A stretch of 64,000 nt of DNA from Nitrospiria bacterium (GCA_035498035.1 DATKAN010000023.1:1-64000), one strand, 5' to 3'. Counted from the first letter of the stretch, positions 33,649 to 42,704 are shown. Translations and numbers: made by a program. Notes: a model not told the origin generated them from the letters alone.

Positions 33649-34887
33649 ATGGAAACGCAAGGGAAGAAAATAAGACTACAGCGCACCAGGTGGATTGTCG
33701 TATCCGTTTTGCTTTTTGTCCTGGCCGGGGTCTCGTTTCTGATCACGGCGGCTCGGAATGGGACCGCAGAAAACCGCCAGAGTCTGAACGGGGGCATGCC
33801 GCCGCCCCAGGTCAGCGTGGCCGTCGTGGAGCCTCGCGACCTTCCGGCGACGTTTGAATACGTGGGCCAGGTCGACGGCGTGCGGGAGGTCGAGGTGCGC
33901 CCGCGCATTTCCGGAATCCTGGAGCACTGGAACTACAGGGAGGGGGCGCCGGTGGAGGCGGGAGAGAGCCTCTTCACCATCGATCCGGAGCCGTTCCGGG
34001 CCGCGCTGGACAAAGCCGAGGCGGATCTCGCCAGCGCCGAAGCCGTGCTGTCCCGGGCGAAGCGGGACACCGTTCGTCTGAAACCGTTATGGGAAGCGAA
34101 GGCCGTGAGCCAGAAGGCGTATGACGATGCGGTTTCCTCGGAACAGATCGCAGCCGCCAACGTGGAAGCGGCGCGGGCGGCGGCGACACAGGCGCGCCTG
34201 AACCTTTCCTATACCCGCGTCGAGGCCCCGATTTCCGGCATTACCAGCCGGGCGCTCAAATCGGAAGGCAGCCTCGTCGAGGCCCAGAAGACGCTGCTGA
34301 CGACCATTTCGCAGATCGATCCGATCCACGTGATTTTCAGCTTCACCGATACGGAGTATCTGGGCTTCACCCGCGCCGTGTCCGAGGGGCGGCTGAGCTT
34401 GCCGAAGGACGGCCGATTCGACGTGCGCTTGAAACTCTCCGACGGCAGCGAGTACGCCCAGTCGGGCCGGGTGGACTTCACGGATGTGCGGGTAAATTCC
34501 AGCACGGGAACGATCGAGGCCCGGGCGGTCATGCCCAATCCCCGGCACCTGCTGCGCCCCGGCCAGTTTGTGCGCGTGCAGCTCTTCGGCGCGGTTCGAC
34601 CCGGCGCGATCGCGATCCCGCAGCGCGCGGTGCTGGAAGGCCCGAACACAAAGATCGTCATGACCGTGAACGCCCAGGGTCTGGTTGAGCCGCGGCCGGT
34701 GCAGGTCGGCGACTGGTCCGGCGACGAGTGGGTCATCACCGGAGGGCTCAAGCCCGGAGACCGGGTCATCGTCGACGGCGTCGTCAAGGCGCGTCCCGGT
34801 TCCCCCGTGCAGATCGCCCAGGCGTCCGCACCCAATCAACCCCATCCGGCCCAAGAGGCCGGCGCCGCCCTCGCGGCCGAACCGTAA
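33649..34887 (+). CDS. RND efflux periplasmic adaptor (membrane fusion protein)
   Basis: The protein is an AcrA/MexA-type adaptor that links the inner-membrane pump to the outer-membrane channel. It has an N-terminal membrane anchor (about 12-32), lipoyl halves 'GQVDGVREVEVRPRISGILE' and 'YTRVEAPISGITSRAL' flanking an alpha-hairpin, and a beta-barrel. The membrane-proximal domain contains 'LRPGQFVRVQL'. I chose ATG 33649 because AAGAGGAG lies just before it; a GTG 27 bases earlier is in frame. It is the first gene of a complete three-gene pump. Confidence 0.93.
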   Translation: METQGKKIRLQRTRWIVVSVLLFVLAGVSFLITAARNGTAENRQSLNGGMPPPQVSVAVVEPRDLPATFEYVGQVDGVREVEVRPRISGILEHWNYREGAPVEAGESLFTIDPEPFRAALDKAEADLASAEAVLSRAKRDTVRLKPLWEAKAVSQKAYDDAVSSEQIAAANVEAARAAATQARLNLSYTRVEAPISGITSRALKSEGSLVEAQKTLLTTISQIDPIHVIFSFTDTEYLGFTRAVSEGRLSLPKDGRFDVRLKLSDGSEYAQSGRVDFTDVRVNSSTGTIEARAVMPNPRHLLRPGQFVRVQLFGAVRPGAIAIPQRAVLEGPNTKIVMTVNAQGLVEPRPVQVGDWSGDEWVITGGLKPGDRVIVDGVVKARPGSPVQIAQASAPNQPHPAQEAGAALAAEP

Positions 34888-34901
34888 GAAGGGAGCCTCC
34901 G

Positions 34902-37900
34902 ATGTTTTCGCGGTTCTTTATCAATCGACCGATTTTCGCCGCCGTTCTCTCCAGCTTCATCGTCCTCGCCGGGCTGGCCGCCATGCGTGTCCTCCCGATC
35001 GCGCAGTATCCCGAGATCGCGCCGCCCGTGGTGACCGTCCGGGCGGTCTATCCCGGGGCCTCGGCCGAGGTCCTGGAACAGACCGTCGCCGCGCCGCTGG
35101 AAACCCAGATCAACGGCGTCGAGGACATGCTCTACATGAGCGACAACTCGGGGTCCAACGGCGTGCTCGAAATCAACATCACGTTCGAGATCGGCACCGA
35201 CGTCGACCAGGCCGCGATCAACGTCAACAACCGCGTCAAGCAGGCGGAGGCCCGGCTTCCGCAGGAAGTCCGCCGCCAGGGCGTGACGGTGGAGAAAAGC
35301 TCCTCGTCGTTTTTGCAGGTGCTGGCCTTCTACTCGCCCGAGGGCACCTTCGACGATCTGTACGTGAGCAATTACGTCACCTTGAACGTGCTCGACACGA
35401 TCAAACGGATTCCGGGCACGACGAACGTCCAGATCTTCGGCGCCAAGGACTACGCGATGCGGATCTGGCTGCGGCCCGACCGCATGGCCCAGTTGAAGCT
35501 CACGACGTCGGATCTGATCCGGGCACTTAACGAGCAGAACAGCCAGTTTGCCGCCGGAAAGGTCGGCGAGGCCCCGACCGGGGGGCCCCAGGAGCTGGTC
35601 TACACGATTACCACGCAGGGCCGGCTGGCCGACGCCAAGCAGTTCGAGGACGTCATCCTGCGTTCCAACCCGGACGGCTCCGCGCTGCGACTGAAAGACG
35701 TGGCGCGGGTCGAGCTCGCCTCCAAGGACTACGATTTCATCGGACGGGTCAACGGAAAAGAGGCGGCGTTGCTCGGCATCTTCCTTCAGCCCGGCGCCAA
35801 CGCCCTGAACGTGGCCAGGGAAGTCGCGACGACCATGAAGGGACTGTCGGCGCGCTTCCCGGCGGGGCTGAAGTACTCCATCGTTTACGATACCACCCGC
35901 TTTGTGGAGGTCTCCATCCGGGAGGTCGTGAAAACGCTGATCGAGGCCATGGCCCTGGTTTTCCTGGTGGTGTTTCTTTTTCTCCAGAACTGGCGCGCGA
36001 CCCTGATCCCCTTCGCCGCGGTGCCGGTCTCCCTGATCGGGACCTTCGCCGGTCTCTTTCTGCTGGGTTATTCGATCAACACCCTCACCTTATTCGGGAT
36101 GGTCCTCGCCATCGGCATCGTGGTGGACGACGCCATCGTCGTGCTGGAGAACGTCGAGCGGATCATGCGCGAGGAAGGCAAGGAGGCGCGTGCGGCCGCG
36201 GTTCAGGCGATGCGGGAAGTCTCCGGTCCGGTCATCGCGATCGTCCTGACCCTTTGCGCGGTCTTCGTTCCGATCGCCTTCCTGGGCGGCCTGGCCGGCG
36301 AGCTCTACCGGCAGTTCGCCGTCACCATTGCGATGGCGGTCGTGCTCTCCGGGATCGTTGCGCTGACCCTCACGCCTTCCCTCTGTGCCCTCCTTCTGAG
36401 GCACGGGCATGCGGAACCGGGACGCTTCTTTCGATGGTTCAACGATTGGTTCCGCCGGGTCACCGGCCGCTATGCCGCCGGCGTGGCCTGGATGATTCGC
36501 CGGAGCGTACTCGGTCTCGTGCTGTTCGGCGCCATGGTCCTCATCGCGGCCGGGCTGTGGAGATTCACGCCGGGAAGCCTGGTGCCGGACGAGGACCAGG
36601 GCTATTACATCGGCGCCGTCTTCCTCCCCGACGGGGCCACCTTGCAGCGGACCGATAAAGTCGTCGGCGAGGTGGTCAAGGCCATTCAATCGAATCCCGC
36701 AAACGAATATGCCGTGGCCTTCACCGGTCTGGACTTCATCGGGGGCGGGTTCCGCAACAACGCCGCGACCATCTTTGTGACCCAGAAGCACTGGGACGAG
36801 CGCAAGGTCAACACGCAGCAGCTGGTGGGCGACTATTTCATGAAGACCGCATCCATCAAGGAAGGTCTCGTGATCGCGTTTACCCCGCCGCCGATCTTCG
36901 GCCTGGGCAACGCCGGCGGGTTCGAGTTCTACATCCAGAATCGCGGCGAAGGGGGATCCCAACGTCTGGCCGAGGTGACGAATCAGTTTCTTGCGGCCGC
37001 CAACAGCGACCCCGTGCTCGCACGGGTGCAGACCCTTTGGCGATCGAACGTGCCCCAGCTGCACGTCGATGTCGACCGCGAAAAGGCGAAGGCGCTCGGC
37101 GTGCCGATCAACGATGTCTTCGACACCCTCTCGGCCACGCTGGGCTCCTACTACGTCAACGACTTCAACCGCTACGGCCGCACCTGGCAGGTGTTGATGT
37201 CGGCGGAGCCCTCCTATCGCGACAGTCCCGATTCGATCGGCGATCTCTACGTCCGGTCCGGGCAGGGTGAGATGGTGCCCGTCAAGGCGCTGGCCCGGGT
37301 GACTTACACGTCGGGGCCGGATTCGCTCGAGCGCTTCAACAACCTGCCCGCGGTCAAACTGCTGGGCCAGGGCGCGCCGGGCGTCTCGTCCGGCCAGGCG
37401 ATCCAGGAAGTCGAAAAGATCGCCAAGAAAGTATTGCCGGCGGATTTCAGTTACGACTGGGGCGGCGCCTCGTTTCAGGAGAAGAAATCGAGCGGCACGT
37501 CCGGGTTGGCGCTTGGCCTGGCGGTGATCATGGTCTTTCTCATCCTCTCCGCGCAGTACGAGCGGTGGTCGCTTCCGCTCTCCGTGCTGATGGCGCTGCC
37601 GTTCGGCACCTTCGGCGCGCTCGCGGCGGTCTGGCTGAGGGGCCTGACCAACGACGTCTATTTTCAGATCGGCCTGGTGACGCTGCTGGGGCTCGCGGCG
37701 AAGAACGCCATTCTAATCGTCGAGTACGCGGTCCTGAAGCACCAGGAGGGGCTTTCGCCCTCCGCGGCGGCGATGGAAGCGGCCCGGCTTCGGTTCCGTC
37801 CCATCCTGATGACCTCGCTCGCCTTTATTCTCGGCGTCACCCCGCTGGCCTTTTCCACCGGCGCGGGCGCCGGGGCGCGGATTTCGGCGGGCACGGGCGT

Positions 37901-38147
37901 GATGGGCGGGATGCTGGCCGCGACGTTCCTCGCTATTTTCTTTGTGCCGATGTTCTTCAAGCTGATCGCCGGTCGGCGATTGACGGAACGCCGGTCGACC
38001 GCGGAGATTCGGGCCGAGATCGACCGCCACAAAACGGCTTTACACGGGACGCCCGCCGGCGTCTCGGGGAACGGACAGAGCGCCCCGGACGGGCAGGCGC
38101 CGACCCCTCCGGTGCAAACGCCCGTCCATCAAGGAGGCTCGTCATGA
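34902..38147 (+). CDS. RND multidrug efflux pump, HAE1/AcrB type
   Basis: This is a 1081-residue proton-driven efflux transporter. The N-terminus is 'FFINRPIFAAVLSSFIVLAG', typical of HAE1 pumps. Motifs include 'VVVDDAIVVLENVERIM' (TM4 with the proton-relay Asp pair), 'GGLAGELYRQFAVTIAMAV', 'LVPDEDQGYYIGAVFLPDG' and 'LGLAAKNAILIVEYA' (TM10 Lys). The porter-domain repeats lie between. It overlaps the outer-membrane factor gene by four bases. Substrates cannot be read, but sequence resemblance is to AcrB/MexF-type drug pumps rather than metal pumps. AGAAGGGAG supports the start. Confidence 0.95.
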   Translation: MFSRFFINRPIFAAVLSSFIVLAGLAAMRVLPIAQYPEIAPPVVTVRAVYPGASAEVLEQTVAAPLETQINGVEDMLYMSDNSGSNGVLEINITFEIGTDVDQAAINVNNRVKQAEARLPQEVRRQGVTVEKSSSSFLQVLAFYSPEGTFDDLYVSNYVTLNVLDTIKRIPGTTNVQIFGAKDYAMRIWLRPDRMAQLKLTTSDLIRALNEQNSQFAAGKVGEAPTGGPQELVYTITTQGRLADAKQFEDVILRSNPDGSALRLKDVARVELASKDYDFIGRVNGKEAALLGIFLQPGANALNVAREVATTMKGLSARFPAGLKYSIVYDTTRFVEVSIREVVKTLIEAMALVFLVVFLFLQNWRATLIPFAAVPVSLIGTFAGLFLLGYSINTLTLFGMVLAIGIVVDDAIVVLENVERIMREEGKEARAAAVQAMREVSGPVIAIVLTLCAVFVPIAFLGGLAGELYRQFAVTIAMAVVLSGIVALTLTPSLCALLLRHGHAEPGRFFRWFNDWFRRVTGRYAAGVAWMIRRSVLGLVLFGAMVLIAAGLWRFTPGSLVPDEDQGYYIGAVFLPDGATLQRTDKVVGEVVKAIQSNPANEYAVAFTGLDFIGGGFRNNAATIFVTQKHWDERKVNTQQLVGDYFMKTASIKEGLVIAFTPPPIFGLGNAGGFEFYIQNRGEGGSQRLAEVTNQFLAAANSDPVLARVQTLWRSNVPQLHVDVDREKAKALGVPINDVFDTLSATLGSYYVNDFNRYGRTWQVLMSAEPSYRDSPDSIGDLYVRSGQGEMVPVKALARVTYTSGPDSLERFNNLPAVKLLGQGAPGVSSGQAIQEVEKIAKKVLPADFSYDWGGASFQEKKSSGTSGLALGLAVIMVFLILSAQYERWSLPLSVLMALPFGTFGALAAVWLRGLTNDVYFQIGLVTLLGLAAKNAILIVEYAVLKHQEGLSPSAAAMEAARLRFRPILMTSLAFILGVTPLAFSTGAGAGARISAGTGVMGGMLAATFLAIFFVPMFFKLIAGRRLTERRSTAEIRAEIDRHKTALHGTPAGVSGNGQSAPDGQAPTPPVQTPVHQGGSS

Positions 38148-39577
38148 CCATTTATCGATTCATCGCGGCGGTATTGCCGGCCGCGCTGCTCTCCGGCTGC
38201 ATCACCGTCGGCCCCGACTACCACAGGCCGAAAATCGACGTCCCCGACCGTTGGCCGGCCGAGAAAACCGAGGCCGCCGTGCCGGTTCGGTGGTGGGATA
38301 GCTACAACGATCCGGTGCTCGACGCCATGGTCGACGAGGCGCTCGCCCACAATTCCGATCTGGCGCTGGCCGTGGCGCGCTTGGACGAAGCCCGGGCTCA
38401 GCTCGGCGTTGCCCGCGCCGACCAGTTTCCGGGCGTCGCCGCCGGCGCCGGCGCGTCGCGCAACCGGATCTCGGAGAAAAGCCCCCTTTTCTTCCCGGGC
38501 TTTGATCCGACGTTCAACGATTTGAACGCCTCCGTCAGCGCCTCGTGGGAAATCGATTTCTGGGGCAAGTATCGGCGCGCCACCGAGGCGGCGCGCGCCG
38601 ACCTGTTCGCCTCCGCGTCCAATCGGGACGCGGTCCGGCTGGCCCTGATCGCCGACGTGGCCCGGGGCTACTTCAACTTGCGATCGCTCGATGCGCAGAT
38701 CGCCGTCACCCGGCAGACCGTGAAGACCCGTCTCGACTCGCTGGAGCTTCAGCGCAAACGTTTCGAGGCGGGCGTGGCCTCCGAGCTGGAGCTGCACCAG
38801 GTGGAGGCGGATGCCTACTCGGCGCAGGCGCTGCTGCCCTTTCTTGAAAACCAACTTGCGCAGCAGGAAACCGCCCTCTCCGTGCTCCTCGGCCGCAGCC
38901 CGCGGGAGATTATCGGCGCGGCTCCCGAGCGCGGATCGGTGATCGAGGCGATCAGCGTTCCGCCGGCCGTGCCGGCCGGGCTGCCTTCCGATCTTCTGGA
39001 GCGCCGTCCCGACCTGCGTGAAGCGGAGCAGCGGCTGGTGGCCGCGAATGCCCGCATCGGGCAGGCCAAGGCCGCTTATTTCCCGTCGATCCCGTTGACC
39101 GGAGCCTTCGGCACAGAGAGCGCCAAGCTCGCCGATCTTTTCACGGCCCCGGCCCGCGTCTGGCTCGTCTCGGTCTCCGCCGCACAAACGATCTTCGACG
39201 CCGGGCGAATCGGCTCCCAGGTGGAGGCGTCGCGGGCCCGCGAGCGGCAGGCGCTGGCCCAATACCGATCGGCTATTCAGAACGCGTTCAAGGACACGCA
39301 GGACGCCCTGGTGGCGCAGCGCAAGGCGCGCGAGCGACTGGAAGCGGAGCAGGCGCGCGTCGCCTCGCTTCAGAAAGCGCTGGAGCTGGCCCGGTTACGG
39401 TACGACAACGGTGAATCCAGCCTTCTCGATGTGCTGGATGCCGAACGCGGCTTACTCGGCGCTCAGCTCGACCGGGTCGAGGCGCAACGCGCCCAGCTCG
39501 TCGCGACGGCGGATTTATTCAAGGCGCTGGGCGGCGGGTGGGAGGATCAACCTCGGCCACGAGGGCCGTCGGGATAG
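38144..39577 (+). CDS. Outer-membrane efflux channel lipoprotein (OprM/NodT family)
   Basis: This is a 477-residue TolC-like channel with a lipobox (LLSGC, Cys18) and the NodT hallmark 'VGPDYHRPKIDVPDRW'. The two repeats of coiled hairpins contain 'SWEIDFWGKYRRATEAARAD' and 'RRPDLREAEQRLVAANARIG'. AAGGAGG precedes the ATG, which overlaps the pump stop codon. The channel completes the tripartite system. Downstream lies an 87-base gap with an imperfect CCGGGGGGA/TCTCCCCGG stem, which could serve as a terminator for both converging operons. Confidence 0.93.
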   Translation: MTIYRFIAAVLPAALLSGCITVGPDYHRPKIDVPDRWPAEKTEAAVPVRWWDSYNDPVLDAMVDEALAHNSDLALAVARLDEARAQLGVARADQFPGVAAGAGASRNRISEKSPLFFPGFDPTFNDLNASVSASWEIDFWGKYRRATEAARADLFASASNRDAVRLALIADVARGYFNLRSLDAQIAVTRQTVKTRLDSLELQRKRFEAGVASELELHQVEADAYSAQALLPFLENQLAQQETALSVLLGRSPREIIGAAPERGSVIEAISVPPAVPAGLPSDLLERRPDLREAEQRLVAANARIGQAKAAYFPSIPLTGAFGTESAKLADLFTAPARVWLVSVSAAQTIFDAGRIGSQVEASRARERQALAQYRSAIQNAFKDTQDALVAQRKARERLEAEQARVASLQKALELARLRYDNGESSLLDVLDAERGLLGAQLDRVEAQRAQLVATADLFKALGGGWEDQPRPRGPSG

Positions 39578-39664
39578 GAGGGAATATTGATTGAGCGGTA
39601 AGTTGCCCGGGGGGAAATTGTTCATTCATCTCCCCGGCCCGCGGGTCCGGAGTCGATGTCGCAT

Positions 39665-40192
39665 TTAGTGGAACCCGCTTCGCCAGACCGTTGAGCCCAA
39701 GGTCCACCCAAGCACGCCGATGCCTCCGTAGAGAAGGAGCGAAGGCCCTCCGAGCTTGATATCCTGATAGGAGGGCAGGGCGGCAAAGAGGATCATGGAT
39801 ATCAGGTAAACCCCGCCAAACCACCAGCCCCATTGATGGTGAACCCAACAAGGGGCGGCCAGGCGGATCAGGCCGTACCACCCAAGGGGCAGATAGAGGA
39901 GGGGGGCGAAGGCCACGAAGGCGCCGTTGATCAGGTTGATTCCTTGGAAGGTGACCGACCCAAGCACCCAGCCCTGTCCGGATCGTTTGGGCCAGACCGA
40001 AAACGCGGTCGGCTTGGCCAGCCAAAGAAGCCCGACGACGAGATGGGCCAGTTCGTGGGCCAGGGTGCCCGGAAGGGCGAGCAGCGCGAAGCGCCCCATC
40101 GAGGCGCGCGCGGACCGGAGTATGAGATACCAGACAAGCGCGACGGTCGCGCTGGGCAGGAAGCCCGCCGGCGGAACGGGGAGCTGAGTCAT
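39665..40192 (-). CDS. Membrane-embedded zinc metallopeptidase-like protein (HELAH motif)
   Basis: This is a 175-residue protein with about four membrane segments and a HExxH motif 'LPGTLAHELAHLVVGLLW' at its first transmembrane region, as in M50-like or related integral membrane metalloproteases. A third zinc ligand is not obvious. The start ATG overlaps the stop of the upstream HIT-like gene. Specific substrate and family are not recognised. An open frame upstream to 40279 is better explained by the neighbour's sequence. Confidence 0.65.
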   Translation of the reverse strand: MTQLPVPPAGFLPSATVALVWYLILRSARASMGRFALLALPGTLAHELAHLVVGLLWLAKPTAFSVWPKRSGQGWVLGSVTFQGINLINGAFVAFAPLLYLPLGWYGLIRLAAPCWVHHQWGWWFGGVYLISMILFAALPSYQDIKLGGPSLLLYGGIGVLGWTLGSTVWRSGFH

Positions 40193-40668
40193 GTCGGGAC
40201 GCGGGCGATCAAGGCGGCGCGGATCGTCTCCAACAGGCGGCCGTGGTCCGCGGGATCGAAGCGGGGCGCGGCGGACCAATCATAGCTCCAGGGATGCGCG
40301 CCGCGAAGGGCGGCGGGTTCGTCGTCGAAGCGCGGGATGACGTGGGCGTGGAGCGCCGGCTCGGCGTTGCCGAACAGCGCGTAGTTGATGCGCCGTGCGC
40401 CGGCGGCCTCGAGCACGGCGTCGCCGAGGGCCGCCATGTCCTCGAGAAACGCGGCGCGGTCCCGGCCCGTCAGCGCGTTTAAGTGCGGGACCACCGGATC
40501 GGGAAGCAGCAGGCTGTAGCCGCGCAGGAATTGTCGCGCGCCGAGCACCGCCCAGCCGGATCGCATGCGGAGTATCTGCGCCGGCTCATTTCCAGCGCGA
40601 AGCCGCTCCACCATCTCATGAATCGCCGTCCTCAAGGGGCCCTTGCCTCCGAGCGCCGCGGAACGCAC
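40189..40668 (-). CDS. HIT-like nucleotide-binding protein
   Basis: This is a 159-residue protein with the HIT superfamily end motif 'NYALFGNAEPALHAHVIPRF' (HxH before IPR) and 'GYSLLLPDPVVPHLNAL', matching the usual 'G.VLLIPK.H...L..L'. The full HxHxH triad is reduced to H-A-H, so enzymatic activity may be altered. The first ~18 residues before MVERLRAG are doubtful. It is followed by the HELAH gene with a four-base overlap and preceded by cysQ after ~40 bases that hold part of a repeat. Confidence 0.7.
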   Translation of the reverse strand: MRSAALGGKGPLRTAIHEMVERLRAGNEPAQILRMRSGWAVLGARQFLRGYSLLLPDPVVPHLNALTGRDRAAFLEDMAALGDAVLEAAGARRINYALFGNAEPALHAHVIPRFDDEPAALRGAHPWSYDWSAAPRFDPADHGRLLETIRAALIARVPT

Positions 40669-40679
40669 GCCGTCGTCAT

Positions 40680-40717
40680 CCCCCGCGCGCGAGGCCGCGG
40701 GCGGATTGCACTACAGA
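40680..40717. repeat. Repeat family D, copy 1
   Basis: CCCCGCGCGCGAGGCCG followed after a short gap by GCGGATtgcaCTACAG recurs at 42377-42422 as the same 17-mer followed by GCGGATagttCTACAG. Here it includes the stop codon of cysQ. Confidence 0.6.
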
Positions 40718-41514
40718 TACTCCGGCCAGGGAAAGGGCGGGGCGCCGCAGACGATAAACGGCGGGTTCATCAGCGACGGTTTATTGTAACGCAGCCGCCG
40801 ACCCGACAGGTCGGTCACCTTGCCGCCCGCCTCTTCCACCACGCATTGGGCGGCGGCGATGTCCCATTCCATCGTCGGCCCGAAGCGCGGATAAAGATGG
40901 GCGCGCCCCTCGGCCACAAGACACAATTTCAACGAGCTGCCGATTTCCAGGGATTCCGACGGGCCGATTTTGCGCAGCAGCTCTTCCACCTTGGCGTCGG
41001 GGTGCGAGCGGCTGACGACGAGGGTGACGCCGCTGACCCGGTAATCGCTCACCACGATCCGTTCCGGCGGCTCAGGGCCCTTCCGCTTGAAGGAGCCCGC
41101 GCCGCGCGCCGCGTAATAGAGCTCCTCCATCGCCGGAGCGTAGACCACGCCCAGCGCCGGCTCGCCCCGCTCGATCAGCGCCACGTTGACCGTGAACTCG
41201 TCGCGCCGCTTGATGAACTCCTTGGTTCCGTCCAGCGGATCGATCAGCCAGTAACGCCCCCAGGCTTCCCGTTCCGTGTAGGGAACCTCCTTCGACTCCT
41301 CGGACAAGACGGGCCACGTCGGCGTCAGCGCGCGCAATCCTTCCATGAGCAGGCGATTGGACGCCAGATCCGCCCGCGTGAGCGGGGAGTCCCCTTCCGT
41401 CTTGTAGGTGGTCTCAAAGTCGCCGCGCGCGTAGACTTCCATGATCGCCGCGCCGGCCTTCTCGGCCAGCGCGACGACTTGAGGCAGCAACGATTCCAGG
41501 TCTGCCGTATCCAA
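40711..41514 (-). CDS. cysQ: 3'(2'),5'-bisphosphate nucleotidase CysQ
   Basis: CysQ removes 3'-phosphate from PAP formed in sulfate assimilation and sulfation. Motifs are 'DSPLTRADLASNRLL', 'PVLSEESKEVPYTER', 'WLIDPLDGTKEFI' (metal-binding DPLDGT) and 'PTMEWDIAAAQCVVEEAGG'. All fit the inositol-monophosphatase fold. I prefer a TTG start at 41514, ten bases after AAAGGAG and giving MDTADLESLL. Longer frames with ATG at 41547 or 41565 lack a ribosome-binding site. No sulfate-assimilation genes are adjacent. Confidence 0.9.
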   Translation of the reverse strand: MDTADLESLLPQVVALAEKAGAAIMEVYARGDFETTYKTEGDSPLTRADLASNRLLMEGLRALTPTWPVLSEESKEVPYTEREAWGRYWLIDPLDGTKEFIKRRDEFTVNVALIERGEPALGVVYAPAMEELYYAARGAGSFKRKGPEPPERIVVSDYRVSGVTLVVSRSHPDAKVEELLRKIGPSESLEIGSSLKLCLVAEGRAHLYPRFGPTMEWDIAAAQCVVEEAGGKVTDLSGRRLRYNKPSLMNPPFIVCGAPPFPWPEYL

Positions 41515-41645
41515 CGTAATAAATCTCCTTTTCTCTTTTATACGCATTATCCTCGGGCGTGTCAATATTCGGGATTGGCGCGAGCGCGAGAATGGAGGGG
41601 AGCCGATATTCCTTGAGGTCGGACCTTGACGGTTTGTCCTGCCCT

Positions 41646-42020
41646 TTAAATATTAAAAAGAATAAGCCCTTCAATGCTCTTATAATGCTTCAAGTTGCGA
41701 GTGACCAATGGGAGCTTCTTGACGAGAGCGGTCGCCGCGATGAGGGCGTCTTCTTTTTCCAGGGAAGGATGTCGTCTCCGAAGGTCGGAATAGGTCCCGG
41801 CAATACGGTCATCCAGCGGAATGATCCGGTGCCGTCGAAGCGTGAACAAAATGGCCTGGCGTTCGGCATCTTTCAGCCCCGGCTTTGACAGAAGGTCCTT
41901 CTTTGTCACAACGGAGTAATAAACCTCGAATCCTCTGCCTTCGAAAATCGCCCCGAGAAGGCCGGTGTTGAGGTAATCGATCAGTATGTCGGTGTCGATC
42001 AGGAGTTTGACTTTTGCCAA
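41646..42020 (-). CDS. PIN-domain ribonuclease toxin (VapC-like)
   Basis: This is a 124-residue PIN protein with acidic residues in the expected places: 'LLIDTDILIDYL' (first Asp pair), 'SLEKEDALIAATALVKKLPL' (middle Glu/Asp) and 'VTRNLKHYKSIEGL' (the final N/D region). PIN toxins cut specific RNAs. The gene overlaps the upstream small gene by 22 bases, the usual antitoxin-first arrangement. It begins MAKVKLLIDTD. Confidence 0.9.
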   Translation of the reverse strand: MAKVKLLIDTDILIDYLNTGLLGAIFEGRGFEVYYSVVTKKDLLSKPGLKDAERQAILFTLRRHRIIPLDDRIAGTYSDLRRRHPSLEKEDALIAATALVKKLPLVTRNLKHYKSIEGLILFNI

Positions 42021-42265
42021 TCGCGGATCTCTTTGAGGAAGGGTTCATCCGACCGATCGCGGGAGCCTTTGCGGATCTCCCGAACGTGCGCGACGCTGTC
42101 CTTCACGTCCGAATGGCCGTAGGGATTGAACCGCTCGCGAACGACGTCTTCCAACAGACTGACGGGATAGACCCCTTTCTTCCGGGCCTCCTTGATCAGG
42201 AGGCGTTTGAGACGGGGATCGAACGAGAGCGTCCATTTTTCCTTTTTCAAAGATGTCTTGGGCAT
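41999..42265 (-). CDS. Antitoxin of the PIN pair
   Basis: This is an 88-residue basic protein with 'KWTLSFDPRLKRLLIKEARKKG' and 'VSLLEDVVRERFNPYG', consistent with a ribbon-helix-helix or similar DNA-binding N-terminus. The C-terminus 'FLKEIRDWQKSN' is the likely toxin-neutralising tail. Its promoter is a textbook sigma70 site overlaid by a palindrome, as expected for autoregulation. Confidence 0.85.
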   Translation of the reverse strand: MPKTSLKKEKWTLSFDPRLKRLLIKEARKKGVYPVSLLEDVVRERFNPYGHSDVKDSVAHVREIRKGSRDRSDEPFLKEIRDWQKSNS

Positions 42266-42295
42266 GGTTCAACCGTTTGTATTAATCATACGCAT

Positions 42296-42324
42296 ATTAT
42301 ACGTATAATTATACCGCCTGTCAA
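42296..42324 (-). promoter_or_regulatory. Consensus promoter with palindromic operator for the toxin-antitoxin operon
   Basis: On the minus strand TTGACA (42319-42324) and TATAAT (42296-42301) are separated by exactly 17 bases, a perfect consensus promoter. The -10 region lies inside the palindrome ATTATACGTATAAT (42296-42309), and a related ATACGCAT word lies just downstream. Binding of the toxin-antitoxin complex there would block RNA polymerase. Confidence 0.85.
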
Positions 42325-42376
42325 TGCGGATTATTTTATCGCTCCACTGATCCATGGCTCCATTCTCCAGCCCCTC

Positions 42377-42422
42377 CCCCGCGCGCGAGGCCGGAGGGGA
42401 GCGGATAGTTCTACAGGTCCGA
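42377..42422. repeat. Repeat family D, copy 2
   Basis: This copy shares CCCCGCGCGCGAGGCCG and GCGGAT....CTACAG with copy 1 at 40680-40717, with seven extra bases between them. It lies upstream of the toxin-antitoxin operon. Confidence 0.55.
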
Positions 42423-42431
42423 CCCGGCCAG

Positions 42432-42704
42432 TCACATCTCTTTGTGTCGAAGCGCGTTAAGATCATCAATGGCTTTTAGCGCCTCCAGACGTGCTTTCTC
42501 AATCGAGTTTTGCAACCAATCGTGGTCCTGGACGGTATTTATTAATACGTGCCCACTGACGAAAGAAGGTTGCTGTGAGTCTTGAACAACGCGCCACTTC
42601 TCTGACGGAGACCATTCGTAAAGTACATGGCCCACCAGTGAAAAAGATAGGGACAGATTTATTTTTAACGCTTTACGGGAGATGTAGAATTGAGGACGGA
42701 ACAC
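42432..42704 (-). CDS. Hypothetical protein (weakly supported)
   Basis: This 90-residue frame has a C-terminal half with normal protein character ('SIEKARLEALKAIDDLNALR', a predicted helix) but an N-terminal part that runs through repeat-like DNA. A shorter version from GTG at 42635 is possible. No family is recognised, and it could be a remnant of a larger gene whose start was replaced by mobile-element sequence. Confidence 0.3.
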   Translation of the reverse strand: MFRPQFYISRKALKINLSLSFSLVGHVLYEWSPSEKWRVVQDSQQPSFVSGHVLINTVQDHDWLQNSIEKARLEALKAIDDLNALRHKEM

